Below, in pieces: positions 52,931 through 63,599 of a DNA stretch of 64,000 nucleotides. Source of the DNA: Caenorhabditis remanei (Eukaryota > Nematoda > Chromadorea > Rhabditida > Rhabditidae); assembly GCF_010183535.1 (NCBI RefSeq), contig NC_071328.1, positions 14,012,001-14,076,000 of the forward strand. The letters are read 5' to 3'. Positions within the stretch are counted from its first letter, which is position 1. Every line of letters starts with the position of its first letter. The notes below the pieces were generated by a model. The model was not told the DNA's origin. It searched no databases and saw nothing but the letters and a program-made list of their open reading frames with translations. The translations under genes and the position numbers were made by a program.

Positions 52931-52980
52931 ACAAAAGTTGGACAATTTCAACTGTATATTTTCAATGTTGCTTCACTCAC

Positions 52981-53080
52981 CTTTCAGGATCCAATAAAAT
53001 TAATAAATAGAATTCAAAAATAATCAGATACATAGTTTTTCGGCATTTATTCAGTAAAACGCCTAGAATAATGAGTAAAG
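52981..53080 (-). promoter_or_regulatory. Leader exon L10 with splice donor
   Basis: Third leader subtype: AGGCGTTTTACTGAATAAAT, CTGATTATTTTTGAATTCTA, ending CTGAAAG|GTGAGTG. It points left, away from the membrane-protein array. Confidence 0.4.
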
Positions 53081-53479
53081 AGAAAGGAAGCAGTGGAGAA
53101 GAGGAGGGGTGTGTCATGTTTGCTCTCTGCTTATCAAATCACTCTTTTCTATTCGTGGGTGTGGGTGAAGACGTGTGCCTCTATTTTGGTCAGGCTGCGT
53201 TATCTATAGGAATGGGCTGGTCCATTTTCCGACACGTAAAAAGCATTCTTGATTGCATTTTGCGTGGCGGGGTATGAAGTGATCTTGCATGGAACTTATT
53301 CTCGCAGTTAAATTTTGAATTTGACGAGATACAATCAAAAACGAGTTTGCAGACCTTAGTGCGCCTTTAAAACAAGTTTATTGTAAAAACATAGTTACAA
53401 GTCACTTCAAAATCAGTGAAAACATGTAAGAGGTGGTAAAACTTCATTTCTACAATAAAAATAAGATCTCGTTTTGAAA

Positions 53480-54208
53480 TTATGGCTTGCTTCCTTCTTT
53501 CTTGTTGTTTCCACCAATTTTCTTCTTGTTTTTGCGACGAATGATAAAGAAAACACCACCGGCAATGGCAACGAGAAGAAGGAACCCAACGGCTCCGCAA
53601 ACAATGAAGAACCATGTCTGAAAAGGAGTACTGTAGATGGTCTCCGGGACGTTTGGCAGCCAGACATTTTGAAACCATAAAGTTTTAAAACCAAACGTGA
53701 CAAAAATATACGGAAAAATTTGGCATTTCTCATGATTGTGATTTCAAAACGTCCCGAGATTTCAAAACTAACCTGTTTGTAAAACGAGCAATAGTCAGCC
53801 ATTTCACAACAAATCTTGTATCCATTGTGTTCCTTGTTTCCGTTTTTGTAGGCGGGAGCTTTCATATCTAAACGAGGAGATGAATTGAGATTCAATTACC
53901 GAAACAGTTTTCAAATTGTTAAGTTAAAACTCACAAGAAGCACACAGCATATCCATCCTCTTCCAAAACACTTTTCTTTCGTCCTCAGGTTGATTTTTCT
54001 CAATTTCGAGTGTTTTCTTGAGATCTTCGAAAACGGCGTCGTTTTCAAAAACCATTTGTGCCACTCTTGGATACTTATTCAAAATGAACTTCTCGTCTTT
54101 ATTTTGATCCTCCGGAGATATGATTTTTAAGAGTTGTTGCTTCAACATAATCATTTGGATGAACGGATGCATTTGGTTCATCGATTGCATTTGGTTTGCC
54201 GATTGCAT
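53480..54208 (-). CDS. Tandem membrane-protein family, member 1
   Basis: Three exons (54208-53935, 53867-53773, 53617-53480) with GTGAGT/TTTAG, GTTAGT/TTTTCAG introns; 168 residues. Exon 1 encodes a Met/Gln-rich start (MQSANQMQSMNQM) and a helical acidic domain ending CASC. Exon 2 is a short Cys-rich block (MKAPAYKNGNKEHNGYKICC, then MADYCSFYKQ). Exon 3 is a membrane helix (WFFIVCGAVGFLLLV...GGVFFII) followed by RRKNKKK and a basic Gly/Asn tail. No signal peptide is seen, and positive charges after the helix suggest the tail is cytosolic. Family unrecognised. Most downstream of four tandem copies. Confidence 0.6.
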
Positions 54209-54718
54209 TTTCGAAAGAGTTTTCGAGAAAATAAATTATCCTGCTGATCAAAACTACTGATTAGTTAGATATAAGCATGGGGGGGGGGGGGGGGGAGGTC
54301 AGACAAAGGTTGGAATTTAAAAAACGCATAAAGAATATTGCGACGCTTATAGTTTTTAGTTGGTAATTGTGAATGTTGATTATCTCACACTTCCGAATTT
54401 TCATGGCGTGTGTAGATCATAAATAGAGCTATATTTTTGTAGTTTCTGAAAAGCGTACAGCGAATTCCGGCATGATCAATCAGCAAAATTTTGGGGGCCA
54501 CCAAGTTTGGCTAACTTTCTAGGCCATCTCCCTGACCAAACTTTATTTTCATTTCTGAGAATAAGCCCATTTTAAATTTCACAAAATATTGTCACAGACC
54601 TTAGTTCACACGAGTTTTTTTGTAAAAAAAAAAGTTAAAAATCGCTTCAAAACCGGTAAAACACGTGACACATTCTTATACTTCATTTGTACAATACAAA
54701 AAATATCTCATTTCAAAA

Positions 54719-55368
54719 TTATGGTTTGCTTCCTCCTTTCTTTGTGTTACCACCACCAAGCTTCTTCTTATTTTTGCGACGAATAATGAAGAAAACACCG
54801 CCGGCGATGGCAACGAGAAGAAGGAACCCAACGGCTCCACAAACAATGAAGAACCATGTCTGAAAAGAGATACTGTGGAAAATGATTTTTTACGTTTGGA
54901 GTCGAAATGCATCCCTGAGCCCTTGAAGGCTCCAAAACTGACTTGTTTGTAAAACGAGCAATAGTCGGCCATTTCACAACAAATCTTGTATCCATTGTGT
55001 TTCTTATTTCCGTTTATGTAGGCGGGAGCTTTCATAACTAAACAAAAATAATTTATCAAAAGTCAATTACTAGAACAATTTAACTCACAAGCATGACACA
55101 GAGGATCCATCCCCTCCCAAAACTCTTTTCTTATGTCCTCCGGTTGATTTTTCTCAATTTCGAGAAAAGCCTCGAGAATTCTAAAAACTCGGTCGTCTTC
55201 AAGGAACACTTGTGCCACTCTTGGATACTTATTGAAAATAAACTTCTCATCTTTATGGAGATCCTCCGGCGATACGATGTTTGAGATTTCCGGAATGTGG
55301 TTTGCTGGATTTTGAAGAAGGCTCAGCAATATCGCTTGTTGCAATTGCGCTTTGTTCATCGATTGCAT
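54719..55368 (-). CDS. Tandem membrane-protein family, member 2
   Basis: Exons 55368-55089, 55037-54943, 54859-54719; 171 residues. The exon 2 donor is CAA|GTCAGT rather than CAG. The N-domain is clearly diverged from member 1 (MQSMNKAQLQQAILLSLLQ, HIPEISNIVSPED), whereas NGYKICCEMADYCSFYKQ and the WFFIVCGAVGFLLLV helix are identical. A conserved CTTTCGAAA lies just before the ATG. Confidence 0.6.
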
Positions 55369-55769
55369 TTTCGAAAGTGTTTTCGTGAAAATGAATTGTC
55401 TTGCTGATCAAATCTGCTAAGTTAGATACGAGAAAGAGGGGGGGGGAGGTCAAATAAAGGTTGGGATTTAAAAAAAACGTAAATAATACGGCACTTAATT
55501 TTTTTATTGGAAACTTTCATTCTGATTATCTCACATTTCCAAATTTTCATTACGTGAAATGGTCAAGTTTACAAGTGTGTCACGGCGTCACAGTTTTCTG
55601 TGTTTAGCCACATTCCTTACATGTCATTTGTCAATAAATGAGAACACTCTGTGCTGACAGCAGAAGTTTCTGAAAATTGCGCAAAAAATCTTCTCCGTCT
55701 AGGCCATCTAACTGGCCAAACTTTATTTTTATTTCATGTGTAAAATTTCACTCTGAGAATAAGCTCATT

Positions 55770-56359
55770 TTAAAGGTGGACTAAACTCAACTCTGATATT
55801 TTCATAGAATAATGTATGTGTACCTGTGAGTTTCATTGTCATATCGAAAGAATTTTCAAATTCGGTCTGAAACCCGCTGAAATAGATCGCCGGCCAGAAA
55901 TTGGACTCCGGACGTATGATCATTTGTTCATTTCCGTTAGTACATTGTCATATCGAAAGAGTTTTTCAATTCGGTTCATTCCCCGCTGAGAACGAGCGGC
56001 GAAACAGTTTGGGCATTTCTGTGGCCGTGGAACATTCTTGAACTTTTTCGAAAATGATTTTTGCAAGTTTTCATCGTTTTTTCTATCACTTTTGTAATAA
56101 CTCTATCAATTTTTGCCGTTTACTTTCAAAATTATTGAAAGAAAACAACAAAAATGAGCGAAAATACCGACAAAATTTGAAAAAATCAACACGGCCAAAG
56201 TCGAGAATTTCTAGGCCACCGAAACGCCCAAACTCACCGGCGACCGCTCTCAGCGGGTTTCAGACCGAATTTTGAAATTCTTTCGATATGAAAATGAACT
56301 CACAGGTACTCATAAGTTGTTCTATGAAAATATCAGAGTTGAGTTTAGTCCACCTTTAA
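55770..56359. mobile_element. 590-bp foldback with TTAA ends
   Basis: TTAAAGGTGGACTAAACTC at the left is complemented at the right. Pairing includes ACCCGCTGA / TCAGCGGGT and TTCTTTCGATATG. A related element is at 59288-60271. The TTAA could be a piggyBac-like target duplication or part of the repeat. It separates members 2 and 3 of the tandem array. Confidence 0.6.
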
Positions 56360-56504
56360 GTTTATCACAAAATATTGTTGCAGTCCTTAGTACGCACAAG
56401 TCTTTTTGTACGAAAAATTGTTCCCAATCACTTCAAAAACGGTAAAAGACGTGACATATTCTTATACTTCATTTGTACAATTAAAATGAGATCTTGTTTG
56501 GAAA

Positions 56505-57172
56505 TTATGGCTTGCTTCCACCAACTTTCTTTGGGTTACCTCCACCGTTCTTCTTGTTTTTGCGGCGAATTATGAAGAAAATAACACCGGCGATGACGAT
56601 GAGAAGAAGGAACCCAACGGCTCCGCAAACAATGAAGAACCACGTCTGGAAAGAGGTACTGTGGAAAATGATTTTTTTTTACGTTTACAGTCGAAATGCA
56701 TCCCTGAGCCCTTGAAGGCTCCAAAACTGACCTGTTTGTAAAACGAGCAATAGTCGGCCATTTCACAACAAATCTTGTATCCATTGTGTTCCTTGTTTCC
56801 GTTTATGTAGGCGGGAGCTTTCATGACTAAACAAAAATAATTAATCAAAAATTAATAACTGGAACAATTTAACTCACAGCCATGACACAGAGGATCCATC
56901 ACCTTCCAAAACTCTTTTCTTTCGTCCTCAGGTTTATTTTTCTCAATTTCGAGTAAACCCTTGAATATTACGAAAAACATGTCGTTTTCAAGTAACAATT
57001 GTGCCACTCTTGGATATTTATTCAAAATGAACTCGTTATCTCCATCTACAAATTTTTTGTAGTCCTCCGGAGCTATGATCTTGGAGATTTCTTCAAAAAG
57101 GGTTATAAGAGTTTGCATTTGCTGCGTCGAAGGCGCTTGCTGTCCCAATAGCATTTGATTCATCGACTGCAT
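56505..57172 (-). CDS. Tandem membrane-protein family, member 3
   Basis: Exons 57172-56878, 56826-56732, 56645-56505; 176 residues, the longest member. The N-domain has an expanded Gln-rich start (MLLGQQAPSTQQMQTLITLF) and ends CHG rather than CHA/CNA/CAS. The membrane helix is varied (LLLIVIAGVIFFII). The stretch downstream of exon 2 is nearly identical to that of member 2 (CCTGAGCCCTTGAAGGCTCC), so introns are conserved too. Confidence 0.6.
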
Positions 57173-57774
57173 TTTCGGAAAAGTTTTCAATGAAAATGAA
57201 TCGTCTTGCTGATCAAATCTGCTAAGTTAGATACGAGAAAGGGGGAGGGGGGAGGTCAAATAAAGGTTGGGATTTAAAAAAAAACGTAAATAATACGGCA
57301 CTTAAATTTTTTAATTGGAAACTTTCATTCTGATTATCTCACATTTTCATGACGTGAAATGGTCAACTTTACAAGTGTGTCACGACGTCACAGTTTTCTG
57401 TGTTTAGCCGCATTCCTAACATGTCATTTGTAAATAAATGAGAACACTCTGCGCTGTCAGCAGAAGTTTCTGAAAACCGTACAGCGAATTCCGGCAATTT
57501 CCAAAATTTTGGGGACCACCAAGTTTGGCTGAATGCAGAAAAAAACTGCTCAAAAACACTGAGGGACTAACTTTCTAGGCCATCTCCCTGACCAAACTTT
57601 ATTTTCATTTCTGAGAATAAGCCTATTTTAAATTTCACAAAATATTGTCACAGACCTTAGTTCACACGAGTTTTTTTTGTAAAAAAATAGTTAAAAATCG
57701 CTTCAAAACCGGTAAAACACGTGACATATTCTTATACTTCATTTCTACAATAAAAATAAGATCTCGTTTTGAAA

Positions 57775-58504
57775 TTATGGCTTGCTTCCACCAACTTTCT
57801 TCGGGTTACCACCACCTATTTTCTTGTTTTTGCGGCGAATAATGAAGAAAATACCACCGGCGATGCCGACGAGAAGAAGGAAACCAACGGCTCCGCAGAC
57901 AATGAAGAACCACGTCTGAAAAGAGATACTGTAGATGGTCTCCGGGACGTTTGGGAACCGTGACATTTGGCAACCAAGACATTTTGAAACCAAAAGTAAA
58001 ATTGAACCAAAAATGTCTCATTTTTCAGTGATTTTGAACAAGTTTGGTTTCGAAATGTCTGGTTTTGAAATCTCACGGCCGCCCAATGTCTTGGTTTCCT
58101 AACCCTGAAGCCCCCGAGATTTCGAAACTGACCTGTTTGTAAAATGAGCAATAGTCGGCCATTTCACAACAAATCTTGTATCCATTGTGTTTCTTGTTCC
58201 CATTTTTGTAGGCGGGAGCTTTCATGACTAAACGAAAATAATTAATCAAAAATCAATAACTGGAACAATTTAACTCACAAGCATTACACATAAGATCCAT
58301 AGTTTTCCAAAAGAATTTTCTTTCTTTCTCAGGCAAATTTTTCTCATTTTCGAGAGCAAGCTTGGCCATTCCGAGAGCATCGTCATGTTCAAATAGAATT
58401 TGTGCCGCCATTGGATTCTCATTTAACCCTTTTTCTATTTGTTTAAGGAATTCCTCCGAAGATGGCATTTGGTTCATCGATAGCATTTGATTTGCCGATT
58501 GCAT
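57775..58504 (-). CDS. Tandem membrane-protein family, member 4
   Basis: Exons 58504-58279, 58227-58133, 57915-57775; 153 residues, the shortest. The N-domain lacks about 20 residues compared with member 3 and is the most diverged (SSEEFLKQIEKGLNENPMAA). Exons 2 and 3 keep NGYKICCEMADYCSFYKQ and the membrane helix with a GGGNPKKVGGSKP tail. The second intron is longest here (217 bases) and contains partial repeats of the neighbouring exon-flank sequence. Confidence 0.6.
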
Positions 58505-59287
58505 TTTCGAAAGAGTTTTCAATGAAAATGAATCGTCCTGCTGATCAAATCTACTGATAAGTTAGATATGAGCAAGGGGGAGAGGTCAGATAAAGGTTGG
58601 AATTAAAAAAATACCCACAAAGAATACGACACTTACTTTTTTTTAGTTGGAAATGGTCAATCTATCTCATATTTCCAAATTTTCATGACGTGTGTAGATC
58701 ATATACAGGGAATTTTAGGCGAGGGTTGAGCGCCTTGCCGGCATTTTTCCTCTATTTTCGGTGAATTGCCTTCACTTTGGGCAGGTTGCCCACTGGGCGA
58801 GGGTTGAGCAAGAGTTGGGCAAGTGTGGGGTGAAAGAAGTAGGGGTGTGCGTGAGGATGGAGTAGGGCAAGTTGCCCATTTGTAGGGCAATTCGCCCACT
58901 TTATAAACATGCGCTCTACTACACTCTGAAAATCATCAATTTTTTTGCTGCGTCATTTATTATTTTAATTTATTCGTTTTAAATACACTATTCTATCAAA
59001 TGCATGTTTTTAAAATACCAGAAAAGATGCTATTCGAAAGTAAAGGAGATATTCGTAAGTGAAAAAAACTTATTGATCCAGAAGAAAATAATTTGGGACT
59101 TCAGAACACTTGTTCGATGGAAATAAAAACCGTCTATCTACGGAACTTCTCACCGCCAGCTATTGATTTGACTGTCAGCACTTCGACTTTCTAATGCTAG
59201 CCACATGGAGTTGACTCATTCAAGTAAGTTATCTTATAGTGGACACGACAGCTCATGATTCGACGTCTCCCTTCGCTAAACCGTCTC

Positions 59288-60271
59288 TTAAAGGCGTATT
59301 GTGGTCTGTTGTGATATTTTCATATTATAATGTATGAGTTTCGGCGAGTTCATTTTCATAGTTCAAGAATTTTTTAATTTGGTCCACAACCCGCTGAGAG
59401 CGAGCGCCGGAAAGTTTGGTCATTGAAAAGGCCGAAGAAAATTGGTGGCAGTGGCTTAGGAATTCTACTAGAAATTCGTTGATTTTTTAAATTTTGACGG
59501 TATTTTGGATTATTTTTGTTGTATTTCTTCAATAAATTCGAGAGAAAACGGCAAATATTGATAGAAAAACACTAAAAATTATGCTATTTCTGGCGTTATT
59601 TTCGATAGTTTTTGGTGTTTTTCTATTAATATTTGCCGTATTCTATATAAATTATTGAAGAGATACAACCATACTTGTCACGGGCCTGGCCGGGCCGATT
59701 TCCAAATTTTCACCGGCCCGGTCAACTCGGTCGGCCCGGCCCGGCCCTGGCCCGGCCCGGTCGGCCCGGGTGAAGCGACTTTTATTCGAAAAACATGTTT
59801 TTTCAGCAGTTATTTTTGAAAAAGTGGTTTTTGGGGCATTTTCTGCAAAAATTCGACTGAATTTATGATTTTTATTAGTTCTACAGTGAATTTAGTGATA
59901 AAAAAGTACTTGAAAATTATTTTTGGGGTGCAAAATTTTTTAAAAATTTTCTACCCGGGCCGACCGGGCCGGGCCAGGCCGGCAAAATTTTTCCTCGGCC
60001 CGGCCCTGGCCGGCCCGTCGAATGACAAGTATGGATACAACAAAAATAATCCAAAATACCGTCAAAATTTAAAAAATCAACGAATTTCTAGTAGAATTCC
60101 TAAGCCACTGCCACCAATTTTCTTCGGCCTTTTCAATGACCAAACTTTCCGGCGCTCGATCTCAGTGGGTTGTGGACCAAATTAAAAAATTCTTGAACTA
60201 TGAAAATGAACTCGCCGAAACTCATACATTATAATATGAAAATATCACAACAGACCACAATACGCCTTTAA
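59288..60271. mobile_element. Foldback with TTAA ends, interrupted
   Basis: TTAAAGGCGTATTGTGGTC and its complement bound two arms of about 370 and 230 bp (CAACCCGCTGAGAGCGAGC / GATCTCAGTGGGTTG, CTTAGGAATTCTACTAG / CTAGTAGAATTCCTAAG). The loop side is split by the hAT-like element at 59670. Related to 55770-56359. Confidence 0.6.
59670..60033. mobile_element. 364-bp hAT-like MITE
   Basis: Ends CATACTTGTCA and TGACAAGTATG, identical to those of the giant element, with 8-bp duplication GATACAAC (59662-59669, 60034-60041). GGCCCGG repeats inside both ends; AT-rich middle without coding capacity. Confidence 0.8.
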
Positions 60272-60860
60272 TACAAGTGTTATGATGAAAAGCGATATCT
60301 TTTCGAAGACGAGGATCACTGCTGCTACTAACGAATTCTACTATTATGAATATCATTTCAGGTCCCTCGCCGAAGACTTCTCGTTATTATGAAACGTCGA
60401 AACACCTCCTGCCACCGTTCTCTCCACTACTCATATATAACTTGTTTCCTTCCAACCTTTTCTTTGTTCACCAACTGTTCAATTTTGAAAAAATTAATAA
60501 ATGCTGATTAAATTCATAAATTTTCTTCTGTTTTTCACTACAATGAATATATTGCGATGAGGGGAGCAAGCGAAGCGCACGCTAGAAACAACATAAACTG
60601 GGCAATTCGCCCAAAATTCCCTGAGTAAGTAAAGCTCTGGTTTTTTTTTGAAAGTGTTGTCTCAGTGTATTGAAAGTTTGAAAGTGTATATTTCAAATTA
60701 TACTAAAACCATCTAAGACTCTTGCATTTTTTTTTTCTAATCTTTGAATCCGTTACCCGCCTGAAAACATCCATAGTTTTTAACGAATTCCATGAATCAC
60801 AACGGAAAAACAAAACGGTAGCTAACCAATATATAAAACAACATCATTATTACAAGTAGT
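60272..60860. other. Right flank of the nested elements; exon-like scrap
   Basis: ATTTCAG at about 60355-60361 is followed by ~40 open codons (SLAEDFSLL-type) and an AATAAATG near 60498, but nothing connects upstream. The rest is the outer element end and AT-rich sequence. Confidence 0.25.
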
Positions 60861-60879
60861 CTGATTAAAAAACTTTTTA

Positions 60880-61198
60880 TTACAAAAATAATGAATCAGG
60901 TCGAAGTATTTCCTCCAGCATAACCCGACCTCCTTGAAAACTCCCTCGAGATGTTGTTTGGCCTGCAATTAAACGAGATCGTGAGAAGAATCTTCGTAAA
61001 AAAGATATGTCTTGAAATTTGCCAAACGAATTCACCTTTTTGTTCGAACAGGTTCCAGATGCGACATAGTTGAACGCTGAGTTCACATTTGAATCCTAAT
61101 CCTTATCCCTTTGTTTCATCTATCGTATCGTGCACAGGAATGCCGTAGTTATTTTGACCAAGCCAGGCATAGAGCAACTTGTTAATATCTCGGGACAT
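60880..61198 (-). pseudogene. RHA-1/DHX9-like double-stranded-RNA-binding domain fragment
   Basis: After the acceptor TTTCAG the ATG at 61198 opens [19 protein letters not shown], which matches the start of the first dsRBD of RNA helicase A proteins (LYAW, then a Gly-Tyr-rich turn). The frame stops at TAA after 32 codons. Adjoining frames continue the domain order: FKCELSV, then NYVASGTCSNKK, the place of the GNSTNKKDA motif. A further exon (~60961-60880 after TTGCAG) gives AKQHLEGVF. Two frame changes make it a pseudogene, and the helicase part is absent. Confidence 0.5.
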
Positions 61199-61199
61199 C

Positions 61200-61832
61200 T
61201 GAAATTGATTTTATAAAAAATTTATTAGTTTTAATTGTGCGGATTCCGGTTTTTTGAGTTTCCGAAATCGGGGATTAAAAATTTCAATTGTTGTCTTTTA
61301 AAAGACGCTTAAAGAACTTCTTTTGATCCCTAAAATTAGTTTTTCAAAATTCCAGGTTTATTTTTTATACCGGTTCCGGATTCCGGAAATAAAAACTAAA
61401 TAAAACCAACAATTATCTCATTAGTCCTAATCACTGTATATTTTTTACGATAATTTCAACTGGTCAATAATAAAAAAGGTATACATATTTATGATATATA
61501 GCCTGTGACCCATTTACAAAAATTTGATTATTTTTTGTAAAAACTGAAAAATCTAGAAATTTCGGTTTTTGACCCTTCAGAATGTAGATTTTAGCCAATT
61601 TTAAGCAACATATTGATTAAATATGATTAATTTCAGCGCTATTCAAGATAAGACTTGAGTTTCAGCCAATTTTTATAGGTGTCGTTCTATAATTTTGACA
61701 GAAATTAAGCTATTTCCGGATGATCATCTGCGAATTTAGTTAAATTTGAGCCATTCTTATCAATTTTCATGAAAAATTGTCGAAAATTCGAAATTTTCAA
61801 TGCTAAATTTGCAGTATTTTCCAAATTACTCA
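61200..61832. other. AT-rich gene-free stretch with TTCCGG scraps
   Basis: 61240-61395 has GGATTCCGGTTTTTTGAG and TACCGGTTCCGGATTCCGG, related to the repeat at 25815-26295. The rest is AT-rich and shows no feature. Confidence 0.4.
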
Positions 61833-61960
61833 CCTCCACGACTTCCAAACCAAAGCAAAATAATAAAAATCAATAATTAGAATTCAAAAATAATCAGTTT
61901 TATATATACATAGTTGTTTCGGCATTTATTCAGTAAAACGCCTAGAATAATAGGTAAAGA
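61833..61960 (-). promoter_or_regulatory. Leader exon L11 with splice donor
   Basis: Closest to L10 (AGGCGTTTTACTGAATAAAT) but longer, with TATATATAAAACTGATTATT, ending GTCGTGGAG|GTGAGTA. Just upstream (62030-62110) is a TCACCAGAGGAACTAG direct repeat. Confidence 0.4.
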
Positions 61961-62284
61961 AAAAGAATGATGAAGGTATTGGAGAAGAAAAGTAGGTCAT
62001 GTCCTATTTCTGTTTTTTCAATCACTCTTATCGCGACCAGAGGAACTAGCCATGATTCCTGATCACCCGAACGGATACGTCATTATCATCTTCACCAGAG
62101 GAACTAGGCGCGATTCCTAATCAACCAAACCTGCATAGAAAAAACTCTAGAGGTCCATAAAAGAAAATAACTATATTTTTCGAATCAGTACAACATTATG
62201 ACTTATAAAAAATAGAAAAAATCAGTTAAAAAAATCGATATTGTTTCGAACACAAATAATATAACTTACTTGAATCCGGTTTTT

Positions 62285-62423
62285 CTTAGTTATTTGATAT
62301 CCTTTGAGTTTGAAGATGTTGTTTTGCCAGAATGTGGTTCTTTCAATGTTGATGATGATGATTTAGATGAATTCGGATTGTGATCTTTCTTCATAGTATT
62401 AGATGATGAGGATTAAGGGCGAT
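62285..62423 (-). pseudogene. Duplicated Ser-rich exon
   Basis: After an acceptor TTTTCAG (about 62430-62424) the frame matching the neighbour reads DRP then TAA. The continuing sequence still encodes MKKDHNPNSSKSSSSTLKEP and ends near KDIK. It is a tandem copy of exon 2 of the Ser-rich gene, disabled by the early stop in that frame. Confidence 0.4.
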
Positions 62424-62493
62424 CTGAAAATAGAAAATGTTAGTAAAAAAAGGAAAAAATATAAACCGGTACTCTCTCAATATAAATAACTCA

Positions 62494-62747
62494 CTAGAAT
62501 TTGGTTTCCCAAGTATTTTTGACATTATTTGAGTCAGGAGACGTAGATTTGCGTAAACGTGGTATTTTGAATGACGATAATGATGATGTTGATGATGATG
62601 ATAACAATGACTGAGATGAATCCAAAACGTGATCCTTTTTCACAACATCAGATGATGAAGATTGAGAACGATCTGAAAATAGAAAAAATGAATACAATTT
62701 TGTTTAACAAGTAAGTTACCATTTTTTCTTATTTCGGACTCGTCCAT
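62494..62747 (-). CDS. Small Ser-rich two-exon protein
   Basis: Exon 1 (62747-62720, MDESEIRKN) joins across GTAACTTACTTG ... TATTTTCAG to exon 2 (62672-62494), giving 68 residues. Composition is Ser-dominated (SQSSSSD, SLLSSSSTSSLSS) with basic spots (KKDH, PRLRK). No domain; probably disordered. The donor GTAAC is weak. A tandem copy of exon 2 follows. Moderate confidence because low-complexity frames can be fortuitous, but the splice phase is consistent. Confidence 0.4.
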
Positions 62748-62759
62748 TTCAAAAAACGA

Positions 62760-63500
62760 TTTTGAAATTGATTGAATTGACTGAAATTGATAACAATTTA
62801 TGGATTAAGTCATTACCGTAACCCATAATCAACTTTAAAGTCAATTTGGTCACGGAAAAACTCATAATCCTCGTATCACAGTTCTTCAACTTTCCGGTAT
62901 GGAGTCCACTGTCCACTCTCCATTCTCATATAGCCAGCGGGGAAGTGAACTTCACGAAATGATAGAGCAAATGATTCAATAAAAATAGTAATAGCTGGGG
63001 GACCGAAAATCCAAATATCGGTCTAGAGGGAATACTGACTGTACTATCCGAGACGAGGGTATATATACCCAACAAAAGGGTGCGGAGTCAGGGATAGAGG
63101 CGGGTGGCGGGTGGTATCGGGTTACAGGTTGCTGGTCTCTGAAGGCGGGCAGGCCTCTGAAGGCGGGAAGGTAGCGGCAAAGATTAAAAACTATGACGGA
63201 AGTTTTATAAACATTGTGTTTAGGTTAAGTGCCGACAGTAGATCTTTGCCCGTGACAGTTTTTTGTTTAGAACACCGCCTGTTGCACATCTGGAGGGCAG
63301 CTGGCCTCAGTCATCAAAGAAGGAAGGCCGTTCCCTTCTCTTATGTTTACTCAGCAAGGGCGCTCCAATGAACATATTAAAATGAAAAGGAGACACTTTC
63401 CTCATTCCATCACTATTTCGACATGTGTTCCCCCCCCCCCCTTTTGAGCGGCCGATTGCTGTTCTACCCCCTATTTTTTGAGTTTTCCATATGAAAACCA
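62760..63500. other. Unassigned sequence with a palindromic TATA
   Basis: GGGTATATATACCC at 63058-63071 is a perfect 14-base palindrome with a TATA core, followed by GGCGGGTGG and TCTGAAGGCGGG direct repeats. An 86-codon frame from 63111 has no splice or domain support. CGGCCGATTGCTGTTCT at about 63449 echoes 8980 and 10020. Confidence 0.3.
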
Positions 63501-63599
63501 CTTCAAGACGTCTTATCGGAATAGATCGTCGAAATTTTATAATTATTACTGATTTTTCTAAAATTCTCATTTATATTTTGCTATTCGAAAGGTATTAAG
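63501..63599 (+). promoter_or_regulatory. Leader exon L5 with splice donor
   Basis: CTTCAAGACGTCTTATCGGA, ATAGATCGTCGAAAT, ending TTAAG|GTAAGAA. First subtype, like L1-L4. Diverged in the second half. Confidence 0.45.

Larger units (their letters stand above)
58706..60623. mobile_element. 1.9-kb element with CAGGGAATTTT ends, containing nested insertions
   Basis: Left CAGGGAATTTTAGGCGA and right TTCGCCCAAAATTCCCTG are inverted repeats. The subterminal left part has repeated GGCGAGGGTTGAGC / GTTGCCCA. The array flank at 54410-54440, which is homologous to the sequence around this site, lacks the insertion. Target duplication unclear. The 66-codon Pro/Ser frame in the left end is simple-repeat sequence and is not called. 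Confidence 0.55.

Noticed and set aside
54274..54294. Long G run as a regulatory G-quadruplex
   Set aside because: It is a simple homopolymer. Similar C/G runs at 33065, 43110 and 13708/23070 vary in length and are better explained as slippage tracts.
58699..58899. Pro/Ser-rich 66-codon frame
   Set aside because: It lies in GTTGCCCA/GGGCGAGGG direct repeats at the end of a transposon; repeat sequence, not a gene.
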